A stretch of DNA of 64,000 nucleotides from JBAOHV01 sp037045265 (lineage in GTDB: Bacteria > Actinomycetota > Acidimicrobiia > Acidimicrobiales > Microtrichaceae). The notes under the pieces were generated by a model, which saw only the letters and a list, made by a program, of their open reading frames with translations, was not told where the DNA came from and searched no databases. Made by a program: the position numbers and the translations under genes. The stretch is taken from NCBI GenBank assembly GCA_037045265.1, contig JBAOHV010000019.1:434001-498000 (forward strand). Direction: 5' to 3'. Every line of letters starts with the position of its first letter. Position 1 is the first letter of the stretch. Shown here in pieces: positions 40,592 to 48,421 of the stretch.

Positions 40592-40600
40592 CGCGAGCGG
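40569..40600. repeat. 16-bp tandem duplication at the ftsL start
   Basis: ACGCCACCGCGAGCGG occurs exactly twice in tandem at 40569-40584 and 40585-40600. The unit is not a multiple of three, so it changes frame, and it contains the putative GTG start of ftsL. It may be natural or an assembly artefact. Confidence 0.85.
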
Positions 40601-40631
40601 AACGAGGGACGTGCCCGCGAGCGGACCGCCG

Positions 40632-41646
40632 TCATGAGGCCTGTTCCGCCAGACGTTCGACCGCGCGCAGACGCACGCTCTCGGAGCGACGGTTGACAGC
40701 GACCTCATCGTCCGAAGCCGTCCACGCCCCGCGTTTGAGCAGCCGGACCGTGGGCGTCGCCCCACATGCGCACGGCAACCCCGGAGGGCAGACGCAGCCG
40801 CCCGTTGCGGCGTCGCGCATCGTGGCCTTCACCATCCTGTCCTCGAGTGAGTGGTAGGACATGACCGCCAGCCGTCCCCCGGGTGCGAGGACCGAGATCG
40901 CCCCGTCGAGGGCGTCCGCCAGCTGATCGAGCTCCCGATTCACCTCGATGCGGATCGCCTGGAAGGTCCGCTTGGCGGGATGACCTCCCGTTCGACGCGC
41001 AGGTGCAGGAATGGCGTCGCGGACGACGTCGGCCAGGTGTTCGGTGTCGAGCACCGGCCGTGCTTCGATGATGGCCCGGGCCACCCTCGAGGCGAAACGC
41101 TCCTCACCGAAGTCACGTATGACCCTGACCAACTCCGCGTACTCGTACTCGTTGACCACGTCGAGCGCGGCTGAGCGACTGGCGCCGGTCCATGCGCATG
41201 TCCAGTGGCGCGGCCGAACGGTACGAGAAGCCCCGTTCGGCCTCGTCCAGCTGCGGGGACGAGACACCCAGATCCATCAGCACGGCACTCGCTCCTTCGT
41301 CGGTTCTCTCTCTGACAACTTCTGCGAGCCGGTCGAAGCCGGTTCGCACGATCTCCACCCGGTCCCCGAACGGCTCGAGCCGGCGGGTCGCCGCCCGGAT
41401 CGCCCGGTCGTCGCGGTCGAGCCCCAGGAGTCGCAACCCGGGGTTCGCCGCCAGGACTGCCGCGGCGTGTCCGCCGCCTCCGAGCGTGGCGTCCACGTAG
41501 AGCCCTGGCGCGACTCCGGCGAAGAGCTCGACCACGCGCCCGACGAGCACGGGCACGTGCACGAACTCGTCCTCCGGTCCGGGTTGCTCCTGTGTCGAGT
41601 CGCGGTCGTCATGGGACACGTTCGCCCCGATCCGGCGACCCGGCAT
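40632..41646 (-). CDS. rsmH: 16S rRNA (cytosine-1402-N4)-methyltransferase (one frameshift)
   Basis: RsmH (MraW) methylates C1402 in the ribosomal P-site. The protein has HVPVLVGRVVELFAGVAPGL, the SAM-binding YVDATLGGGGHAAAVLAANP, GLDRDDRAI, VLMDLGVSSPQLDEAERGFS and PLDMRMDR. After a break at about 41170 it continues ALDVVNEYEYAELVRVIRDF, then FQAIRIEVNRELDQL and RLAVMSYHSLEDRMVK. Removing one extra base joins RQSLS to ALDVV. The start is uncertain: ATG 41646 is chosen, and earlier GTG starts are possible. It stops at 40632, overlapping the expected ftsL ATG. Confidence 0.95.
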
Positions 41647-41844
41647 GTCCGCGTGCGTCCCGTCCGTGTGATCCACAGAAGGTGGCCCCCCCACCTCGCG
41701 ACGACCGCCGGGATGTCTCCCCGGTCGATCCGAATCGGCGCGGGCGGAACACTGGGCCGACCCTCACGTCGATCGGGGGACCACCCACCGTGGACCACAC
41801 GGACAACTCGGCGCACTTCCCGGGGCGGACGACGGTCGACGCCA

Positions 41845-42279
41845 TCACAGGAAGTCCAGGTCGTTGATCTTGTCGGCGAGCGTCCGACCATCGGCGTCGG
41901 GCGCTTCGACCGTTGCTTCGAGCCGGCTCCACTCGGCGCGGGGGTAGATCGCGGCGTGGGAGTTGGAGCCGACGATCGTCACCTCCCGTCCCAGCCCTGC
42001 CTTCTCGCGGATCTTGGCGTTGAGCACGATGCGGTTCTGGGCATCCGGCTTGAAGGGGCTGGCCAGGCCGCACAGGTACTGGAACTCGATGCGAGTGAGC
42101 GCCTTGCTCAGTTCGAGCTTGCGGCGGTACGTCTCCCATCCGTCCTCGGTGAAGAGCGCAGCGTTGCCACCCAGGAAGGCGAGGAACCCCCCGTCGACGA
42201 AGGCGGCCCGGTACGCGGCTGGCAGGACCATCCGGCCCTTGTCGTCGATCGTGTGCTCGAACTGATCGAAGAACTCCAT
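41845..42279 (-). CDS. mraZ: transcriptional regulator MraZ
   Basis: MraZ carries two AbrB-like swapped-hairpin halves and represses the dcw operon promoter. The first half is FFDQFEHTIDDKGRMVLPAA, with the conserved DxKGRxxxP, and the second is SPFKPDAQNRIVLNAKIREK. The length of 144 residues is normal. The gene heads the dcw cluster, about 200 bases before rsmH, and its own upstream region contains regularly spaced repeats expected for its binding site. The frame is intact. Confidence 0.97.
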   Translation of the reverse strand: MEFFDQFEHTIDDKGRMVLPAAYRAAFVDGGFLAFLGGNAALFTEDGWETYRRKLELSKALTRIEFQYLCGLASPFKPDAQNRIVLNAKIREKAGLGREVTIVGSNSHAAIYPRAEWSRLEATVEAPDADGRTLADKINDLDFL

Positions 42280-42363
42280 GCCACCGCTCGTCCGGACCCG
42301 AAGGGCCCCTCGCTCGATCCGGGCGGCGGAGAAGCCCCGAGCAGGGCCTCTCCACTGATTCCC

Positions 42364-42405
42364 CCAGATCTTCCATTTCGCGCCACCCTAACCCACTTCC
42401 CTCCA
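42364..42405 (-). promoter_or_regulatory. MraZ operator candidate: TGG repeats with 10-bp period
   Basis: On the minus strand, TGG triplets start at 42405, 42395, 42385 and 42375, exactly ten bases apart, and a fifth lies nine bases on (42366). MraZ of other bacteria binds TGGG-type direct repeats separated by five bases, which is the same period. The array lies about 90-125 bases before the mraZ start, where autorepression would act. Confidence 0.65.
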
Positions 42406-42515
42406 CCGAACAACGAATCATCTCCCGGCGCTGTGACACTGAGCGCGCAAAGGAACGCAGAGGGTCGGCACCACACCGGGATCCAGATGAGCAGGGCACC
42501 CTGTAGCTGCCCGGC

Positions 42516-43238
42516 TCAGGGCAGAGCCGCCACCAGGCCCTCCACCACGCTCCACCGGTGGTCCACACCCAGTCGGTCCAGGTCGACGACCCTGGCGTGC
42601 AGCGCCGCTCTCAACAGATCCGTGCACACAGCCCCGTCGAGCAACGATGCCATGGCGTCAGGATCGAAGCGCCTGTGAACCACGCACTGGAACCGGGCGA
42701 CTTCACGGGTCCTCCGCTGGGAGATCCCGAGCAGCTTCTGACCTGCGACGCTCAGCTCACCGGGACCGAGCGCAGCGAAGCACACGATGCGCCCGAACTC
42801 GCGATCGGTCACGCCACGTGTGTGCATGGCACCGATCACTCCGGCCGCCTCCAGGGCCGAGCGCCACGTATCGCCGAGCCACCAGGTCGCTTCTTCCACG
42901 TCGTGGTTCCAGAGCGGGTCCCCGCAAGGGACGACCACGTCCACCCATGTGTGCTCGCCGGGCACCAGCAGGACCGCTCCCCCACCCGACCGCCGACGGG
43001 CCAGGTCGACTCCACGCCGGGCGAGAGCCGAGTCGTCGACGTCGGTGGCCGCCTGCGTGCTGCCGAGCACCAGGGTCGGACGATCGACCTCGAGGTGCCA
43101 GATCCCCCGGGTCGGAGCCGGCTCCAACGCGTGCAGCTCGGCGGCCGACCCCCTCAGACGGCTCACACTCCAGAGGAGGGGGTCAGAGCCGTCCACGGGG
43201 CGAGACTGTACGTGCACCACGGCGACGATCTGGTTCAC
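42516..43238 (-). CDS. lipoate/biotin-protein ligase family protein
   Basis: A 240-residue protein of the LplA/LipM/BirA-type ligase fold. Signatures are RPTLVLGSTQ near residue 55, ARRRSGGGAVLLVPGEHTWV with the RRxGGGAV loop near residue 82, and SVAGQKLLGISQRRTREVAR with the catalytic Lys. It could transfer lipoate or octanoate, or be a related acyl carrier ligase; which one is unclear. The start is uncertain because 43238 leaves only about 15 bases to the divergent NUDIX gene; a GTG at 43217 is an alternative. It lies upstream of mraZ on the same strand, separated by 236 bases. Confidence 0.82.
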   Translation of the reverse strand: MNQIVAVVHVQSRPVDGSDPLLWSVSRLRGSAAELHALEPAPTRGIWHLEVDRPTLVLGSTQAATDVDDSALARRGVDLARRRSGGGAVLLVPGEHTWVDVVVPCGDPLWNHDVEEATWWLGDTWRSALEAAGVIGAMHTRGVTDREFGRIVCFAALGPGELSVAGQKLLGISQRRTREVARFQCVVHRRFDPDAMASLLDGAVCTDLLRAALHARVVDLDRLGVDHRWSVVEGLVAALP

Positions 43239-43253
43239 CGTATGCTCCCGCCG

Positions 43254-43781
43254 ATGGAACTACGGGGCTCCCGGCGTCGGGCTGCACGGGTGATGGTGCT
43301 CGATCCGCGGGACCGACTCCTCCTGATCGCCGCGCGCGATCCGTTCGGACGCGACAGCTCGGGGTGGTGGGAGATCCCCGGCGGCGGCATGGATCCCGGC
43401 GAACGTACCGAGGACACGGTCCGTCGTGAGCTCTGGGAGGAAGCCGGTATCAGCGACGCTGACATCGGCCCCTGCGTCTGGACCCAGACGGTCCAGTTCA
43501 CGTTCGCCGGCATGCGCTTCGATCAGGACGAGTGGATACACGTCGCCCACTGCGACGGCACCACATCTCGTCCCGGTGGGCTCGAGGCGCTCGAGGCGCT
43601 GGCGTTCGGGGAGCAGCGTTGGTGGCCGATCGACGAGGTGCTCGACCGCAACCCTCGCACGATCCCCTACAGGCTCGCCGAGTTCCTGCCGGCCCTGTTG
43701 GAGCACGGCAGCCCCGAGCAGCCGCTCGACATCACCCCCCTGGCGCACCACGTGGAGCGATGGAGGTCCAACACAGGCTGA
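43254..43781 (+). CDS. NUDIX hydrolase
   Basis: The NUDIX box GGGMDPGERTEDTVRRELWE followed by EAGI lies near residue 45 and matches the family pattern with all catalytic Glu residues. The protein is 175 residues with the typical core followed by a W-W-PIDEVL segment. NUDIX enzymes cleave nucleoside diphosphates linked to another group; the substrate cannot be told. ATG 43254 is used, and an in-frame ATG 12 bases earlier is possible. It diverges from the ligase gene and converges with menC. The frame is intact. Confidence 0.9.
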   Translation: MELRGSRRRAARVMVLDPRDRLLLIAARDPFGRDSSGWWEIPGGGMDPGERTEDTVRRELWEEAGISDADIGPCVWTQTVQFTFAGMRFDQDEWIHVAHCDGTTSRPGGLEALEALAFGEQRWWPIDEVLDRNPRTIPYRLAEFLPALLEHGSPEQPLDITPLAHHVERWRSNTG

Positions 43782-43798
43782 GCGCTCCCGAACGGGCG

Positions 43799-44914
43799 TC
43801 ACCCACTCGGTGCCGGCGGATCCAGACGGAGCTCGGCGGTACGGACCTGCTCCAGTCGCCGCGGCAGCGGCGCTCTGCCGTTCCCAGGGCCGGACGGAAC
43901 CACCAGATCTCCAGCCTCGTCCACGACCACCGCCTCGGCAACGTCGTCGACCACGTAGTCGTGCGACGGCCCCAGGTCCGATGGCAACACGCAGAAGCCG
44001 CAGGCCGCCAGCGCCGCGGCACCGGCACGCCCCACCGCCAGCTCGAGCATCCCCCCGACGAAGGCAGCGAGGCCCAGCCCGACAGCCGTGACACCGGCGG
44101 CCAGCGCCTCTTCGATTCCACCCATCCGTGCAGCCTTGAGCGACACGACGCCCATCGCGCCGGCCGCGGCTGCTGCCACCACGTCCGCGGCCGAACCGAT
44201 CGACTCGTCCAGCGCGATCGGAGTGACGAGCCCACCCTGGAGCTCCGCTAGCTCAGCCCAGTCGAGCCCGGCCGGGAACGGCTGCTCCAGATAGGCCAGC
44301 CCGAGACCGTCCAGCGCGAGCACGTCGGCCCGGGACCCATAGGCACCGTTGGCATCTACGGCCAGGGGTACGTCACCAACTGCTCCACGAACGGCACGGA
44401 TCCGCTCCAGATCGTCACCCGGGGCAACCTTGACCTTGATCATGCGCGCTCCCCCGGCGACCGCCAGACGGGCGAGCTCGGCGAGCTCGGCAGGGTCCCC
44501 ACCGACATCGGCCAGGACCTTCGTGCGAGCGACGGTGCTCCTGACCGATCCCAGATGGTCAGCGAGCGACAGCCCTCGTGAGCGCAGGTACGCATCCAGT
44601 CGGGCGTCACGAACCGCGCCCAGCGCGGCCGCGGGACCGCTCCCCCGGATCGAGCGGCCCTCGACGGCCGCCGGACCGACCGAGGTCGCCAGAGCGTGCC
44701 ACGCCCCGTCGGTGGAGCCGGTCACGTACGCGTCGGTGCCCAGCGTCGGACACTCACCCCAACCCGTCACCCCATCCGGCCGTACCCATCCGACCAGCAC
44801 CACGTCGCGGACCGCCTCGACCTCGTGTGCGCTGCGATGAGCCCGTCGGAGAGGCACCTCGACTCGGACCAGCAACAGGCTCGCTGGCCGCTCACCGGTG
44901 CCGTTCACACTCAC
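43799..44914 (-). CDS. menC: o-succinylbenzoate synthase
   Basis: MenC dehydrates SHCHC to o-succinylbenzoate, between MenH and MenE. It is an enolase-superfamily member: the KxK motif (MIKVKVAPGDD, near residue 160), metal ligands Asp in LAVDANGAYG, Glu in LEQPFPAGL and Asp in ALDESIGSA, and the second catalytic Lys in SLKAARMGGI. The 371 residues fit the family. N-succinylamino-acid racemase activity is the main alternative in this subgroup, but the men genes elsewhere in the window support OSBS. It is downstream of a small unknown gene and a ROK kinase, probably as one operon. Confidence 0.9.
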   Translation of the reverse strand: MSVNGTGERPASLLLVRVEVPLRRAHRSAHEVEAVRDVVLVGWVRPDGVTGWGECPTLGTDAYVTGSTDGAWHALATSVGPAAVEGRSIRGSGPAAALGAVRDARLDAYLRSRGLSLADHLGSVRSTVARTKVLADVGGDPAELAELARLAVAGGARMIKVKVAPGDDLERIRAVRGAVGDVPLAVDANGAYGSRADVLALDGLGLAYLEQPFPAGLDWAELAELQGGLVTPIALDESIGSAADVVAAAAAGAMGVVSLKAARMGGIEEALAAGVTAVGLGLAAFVGGMLELAVGRAGAAALAACGFCVLPSDLGPSHDYVVDDVAEAVVVDEAGDLVVPSGPGNGRAPLPRRLEQVRTAELRLDPPAPSG

Positions 44915-44920
44915 AGCCGG

Positions 44921-45214
44921 CTAGGAGCGATGGGTCACCGAGGACCAGGCTCGGCTCCACTCCAGGTAGGCCACCAGATCGGCCGCCTCTGCGGGATGGC
45001 TGCCGTCGCCGCCGTACGCGGTGACCATCCGGAACCGCATGTAGTCCGCCGAGGGGAGCGGCAGGAACGGGAACCTCCGCCACCATCCGGTAGGCGCCAG
45101 GCGACGCGCCGCCACCAGCGCCGCCGGCCACAGGTCGGGGCGGCGCAGCATCGTGCGCACGACCGACGCGCCGAGCAGTCGCCGAGCTGCCTCTCCACGA
45201 GCCATGTGCGCCAC
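44921..45214 (-). CDS. small unknown protein between ROK kinase and menC
   Basis: A 97-residue protein starting at GTG 45214, right after the ROK stop, with GGGAG ten bases upstream; an ATG three codons later is possible. It is Arg- and Trp-rich (PDLWPAALVAARRLAPTGWW) with the segment FPFLPLPSADYMRFRMVTAY and no clear membrane helix. The PxxxY-M-RFRxxTAYG stretch looks conserved, but the family is not recognised. It ends seven bases before menC, so it is co-transcribed with it. Confidence 0.7.
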   Translation of the reverse strand: MAHMARGEAARRLLGASVVRTMLRRPDLWPAALVAARRLAPTGWWRRFPFLPLPSADYMRFRMVTAYGGDGSHPAEAADLVAYLEWSRAWSSVTHRS

Positions 45215-45215
45215 G

Positions 45216-46103
45216 CTAGCCCCGCTCCCACCCGGTCATGGCTGCCCGGGCGACTGCTGCCGCGCCGACGAGCGGACCCTGACCGGCGCACCCGGCGGGC
45301 ACGATACGGGCACCTCGGGCGAACTCCAGTCGGGCGCAGCGCTCGAGCTCCACGTTCGCAGCGTCGAAGAACGTCGGGCCATAGCCGAGCGCCACGGAGC
45401 CGGCGACCACCGTCAGGGGGAGGTCGAGCAGGCTCACCGTCGACGCCACGGCACGCCCCACCAGGCGACCGGTGCGCACGCGCACAGCGTGGGGTGCCTG
45501 CGCTGGTGGTGCACCGGTGATCGCAGCGATCGCCGTCCCGGACGCTTCTGCTTCGAGACATCCCCTGGCACCGCACCCGCACCTGCGACCGAGCGGGTCG
45601 ACGATGACGTGTCCGATGTGTCCCGCGTTCGCCGACGACCCGTGGAGCAGGCGACCGTCTACGACGAGGCCGCCTCCGACGCCCGTCGACACCACCATGG
45701 CCAGGTAGTCGCGACAGCCCCGCGCGGCTCCGACCCACCCCTCACCCAGGGCCAGGGCCTTGGCGTCGTTGTCGACGAAGGTCTCCAGGCCGGTGTGCTC
45801 ACGCAGCCTGTCCGCCAGAGGAAAGCCGCGCCACTGCCCGATGTTCAGAGGTGACACGGTTCCACCCCCGGGGGTCATCGGGCCACCGCAGCCGACCCCG
45901 ACCGCGACCGCATCGAGCGGCGCCGCGGAGCGGACCCTGTCGATCAGCCCGACGAGCGTCGCGAACAGTCCGTCGGGACCTTCTCCCGCCGTCGGCACCG
46001 TCGCTTCGCACAGAACCAGACCGGTCCCATCGACGACCGCCGAAGCCAACTTCGTGCCACCGATGTCAACGGCGAGAACGGCTGCATCATCGATGTCGAA
46101 CAT
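45216..46103 (-). CDS. ROK-family sugar kinase (glucokinase-like)
   Basis: A 295-residue ROK protein. The ATP-binding start VLAVDIGGTKLASAVVDG follows ATG 46103. Further motifs are VDNDAKALALGEGWVGAARG with the catalytic Asp, VVSTGVGGGLVVDGRLLHGS, NAGHIGHVIVDP, and the zinc-binding CGCGARGCLEAEASG near residue 180. Glucose or an N-acetyl sugar is the likely substrate. No HTH domain is present, so it is an enzyme rather than a ROK repressor. The upstream in-frame extension was rejected as unlike the family. Confidence 0.9.
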   Translation of the reverse strand: MFDIDDAAVLAVDIGGTKLASAVVDGTGLVLCEATVPTAGEGPDGLFATLVGLIDRVRSAAPLDAVAVGVGCGGPMTPGGGTVSPLNIGQWRGFPLADRLREHTGLETFVDNDAKALALGEGWVGAARGCRDYLAMVVSTGVGGGLVVDGRLLHGSSANAGHIGHVIVDPLGRRCGCGARGCLEAEASGTAIAAITGAPPAQAPHAVRVRTGRLVGRAVASTVSLLDLPLTVVAGSVALGYGPTFFDAANVELERCARLEFARGARIVPAGCAGQGPLVGAAAVARAAMTGWERG

Positions 46104-46183
46104 CGCCGGCAAGGTACCAGCACCTGCCCACCCGCCATCCGGAGCTCTGGCAGACTGCACCGCGACCGATGAGAGGACGATCC

Positions 46184-47149
46184 GTGAGCTCCATCTCCGA
46201 CGACCGGGATCGATCCCGCACCTTCGAGCAGGTCTTCGACCGGATCTGCACCAACATCGGGCTCGCGGTGCGCGGCAAGGAAGACGTCGTACGCCTGACC
46301 GTCACCTGCATGCTCGCACGAGGTCACCTGCTCATCGAGGACGTCCCCGGGGTGGGGAAGACGTCACTGGCGAAGGCGCTCGCACGCTCGATCGACGCGA
46401 GCTTCAGTCGTGTCCAATTCACACCGGACCTCCTGCCGTCCGACGTGCTCGGCTCGTCGGTGTGGAACCAGGTCGCGGCGTCGTTCGAGTTTCGTCCCGG
46501 CCCGATATTCACCCACCTGCTGTTGGGTGACGAGATCAACCGGGCGTCGCCCAAGACCCAGTCGGCATTGCTCGAAGCCATGGCGGAGCACCAGGTGACC
46601 GTCGACGGGACGACGCACGATCTCGCCCACCCGTTCATGGTCGTCGCCACCCAGAACCCGCTGGAGCACCACGGCACGTTCCCGCTACCCGAGAGCCAAC
46701 TCGACAGGTTCCTCATGAAGGTCTCGGTCGGTTACCCCGGCCGGGACCAGGAGATCTCGATGCTGCGAGAGCCGGACCACGAGATGGTCCTGGCCAACCT
46801 CGAACCGGTAGTGAGCGCCGACACCGTCACCCGGTTGGCGCTGGCCGCCCAGCAGGTCCACGTCTCGCCGGAGCTGGCCAACTACCTGGTGGAGCTGGCG
46901 CAGCGTTCACGCAGCTCCTCCGTGTTCAACCTCGGGATCTCACCCCGGGCCTCGCTCGGGTTGCTGCATGCCGCGAGGGTGTGGGCCGCTGCCCAGGGCC
47001 GCTCCTATGTGACGCCCGACGACCTGAAGGACCTGGCGGTCCCGGTACTCGCCCACCGAATCGTGCTCGCACCCGATGCCCGCCTCAGCGGAGCCGCCCC
47101 TGCCGACGCGCTGGTCGAACTGATGCGTTCGACGCCGGTGCCGGCCTGA
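46184..47149 (+). CDS. moxR: MoxR-family AAA+ ATPase
   Basis: The Walker A loop DVPGVGKTSLAKALARS is near residue 48, the Walker B segment LLLGDEINRASPKTQSALLE near residue 110, sensor segment FMVVATQNPLEHHGTFPLPE with QLDRF following, and a C-terminal lid. Length is about 321 residues. The GTG at 46184 has AGAGGA six bases upstream; an in-frame ATG 15 bases earlier is possible. MoxR ATPases act as chaperones for proteins encoded next to them, here DUF58 and a transglutaminase. It diverges from the ROK kinase. Confidence 0.95.
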   Translation: MSSISDDRDRSRTFEQVFDRICTNIGLAVRGKEDVVRLTVTCMLARGHLLIEDVPGVGKTSLAKALARSIDASFSRVQFTPDLLPSDVLGSSVWNQVAASFEFRPGPIFTHLLLGDEINRASPKTQSALLEAMAEHQVTVDGTTHDLAHPFMVVATQNPLEHHGTFPLPESQLDRFLMKVSVGYPGRDQEISMLREPDHEMVLANLEPVVSADTVTRLALAAQQVHVSPELANYLVELAQRSRSSSVFNLGISPRASLGLLHAARVWAAAQGRSYVTPDDLKDLAVPVLAHRIVLAPDARLSGAAPADALVELMRSTPVPA

Positions 47150-47154
47150 CCGAC

Positions 47155-48421
47155 GTGCGCCCGACCGGACGTGGCGTCGGGGTCGCCGTGGCGAGCCTCG
47201 CCGCCGGCTTCTGCTCCTGGCTGTTCGGCGTCGCCGAACTCGCCATGGTCGCAATGGGTGGCGCGTCGCTGTCCGTGGCGGCCTTGGTCGTCGTACTCGC
47301 CGGCGGAGCCGGACCGGACCTGCGCCGAAGCGTGCACCCGGCGCGCTGTACACGCCGGGGACCGCTGCGAGATACACCTCGTCGTGGAGAACCGGACCAG
47401 GCGCCGCAGTGGAGTGGTCGCGGTGATGGACCGCGTGGACGACCACGGCGCCGCCCAGCTCGTCTTCGCCCCGATCGCGCCCAGGCAGCGACACACGGCC
47501 ACCTATGCGATTCAGACGACCGTTCGCGGGGTGCACCGGGTGGGTCCGCTCCGCAGCGTCCACTCGGACCCGTTCGGACTGCTCCGGAGGACCCGCGTCG
47601 ACGACCGGGTCACCGGACTGGTCGTGCTGCCCAGGTACTGGCGGCTACAGGGCCTTCCCGAAGCGCCGGGTGACGAGCCGGAGCGCGGACCGCGCAGCAT
47701 CGCCGCCACTTCGACCGTGGACGAGGAGTTCTCGGCGCTGCGGGACTGGACGCCGGGCGATGACGTGCGACGGATCCACTGGCGCTCGACCGCCAGACGG
47801 GGATCACCCGTCGTGCGCCAGTTCGACGTGCCATGGCAACGCCGCACCACCATCGTGTTGGACCTGACCCCCGATGCGACCGACGACCAGGCGTTCGAAC
47901 GGGCGGTGTCGGCCGCGGCGAGCATCGTGGAACTCGTCGCACGGCGCGACGAACAGGTGAGGCTGATCTGCACCGACGGCTCGGACACCGGCTTCCTGGC
48001 CGCATCCGAGCATCTGGACGATCTCATGGACCTCCTGGCGACGGTCGCCTCCGTCGACCGCGACTCCGGCGCCGACCGTCTGCGCCGGGTCCTGAGCGGA
48101 ATCCGATCACCGACCGCTACGAGGACCATCACCTGCTCCGCGCTCGATCCCGCGACGTTGACCGCGGCGACCAGCGACCCTCGCGGTCCCGGCGACGGCG
48201 CCCCTGTCGACACCGGACGCAGGGGCGTGTTCCCATCGGGGATGAACGTGCTGGTCGCCACCGGCTCCGGAGCGGACACGGGACCGGAAGCCGGATCCGG
48301 ACCGAGAGCAGTCACTTCCTCGACGATCGACCCGCTCTTGGTCCCACTCGGGCCCGGTATGGCCTTGGACCGGGAGTGGTCCAACGCTCTGGTGACACGA
48401 GCGGCAGGGCTTCGGACATGA
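47155..48421 (+). CDS. DUF58 membrane protein (one frameshift)
   Basis: GTG 47155 opens two hydrophobic helices (residues about 7-50). After a frame break near 47340, where removing one C gives SVHRRAVHAGDRCEIHLVVE, the protein continues with a beta-rich domain and the DUF58 signature SALRDWTPGDDVRRIHWRST followed by ARRGSPVVRQFD. A vWA-like segment TTIVLDLTPDA comes next. After repair it is about 422 residues. DUF58 proteins occur with MoxR and transglutaminases; the role is likely cell-envelope related. Its TGA overlaps the next ATG (ATGA). Confidence 0.9.
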
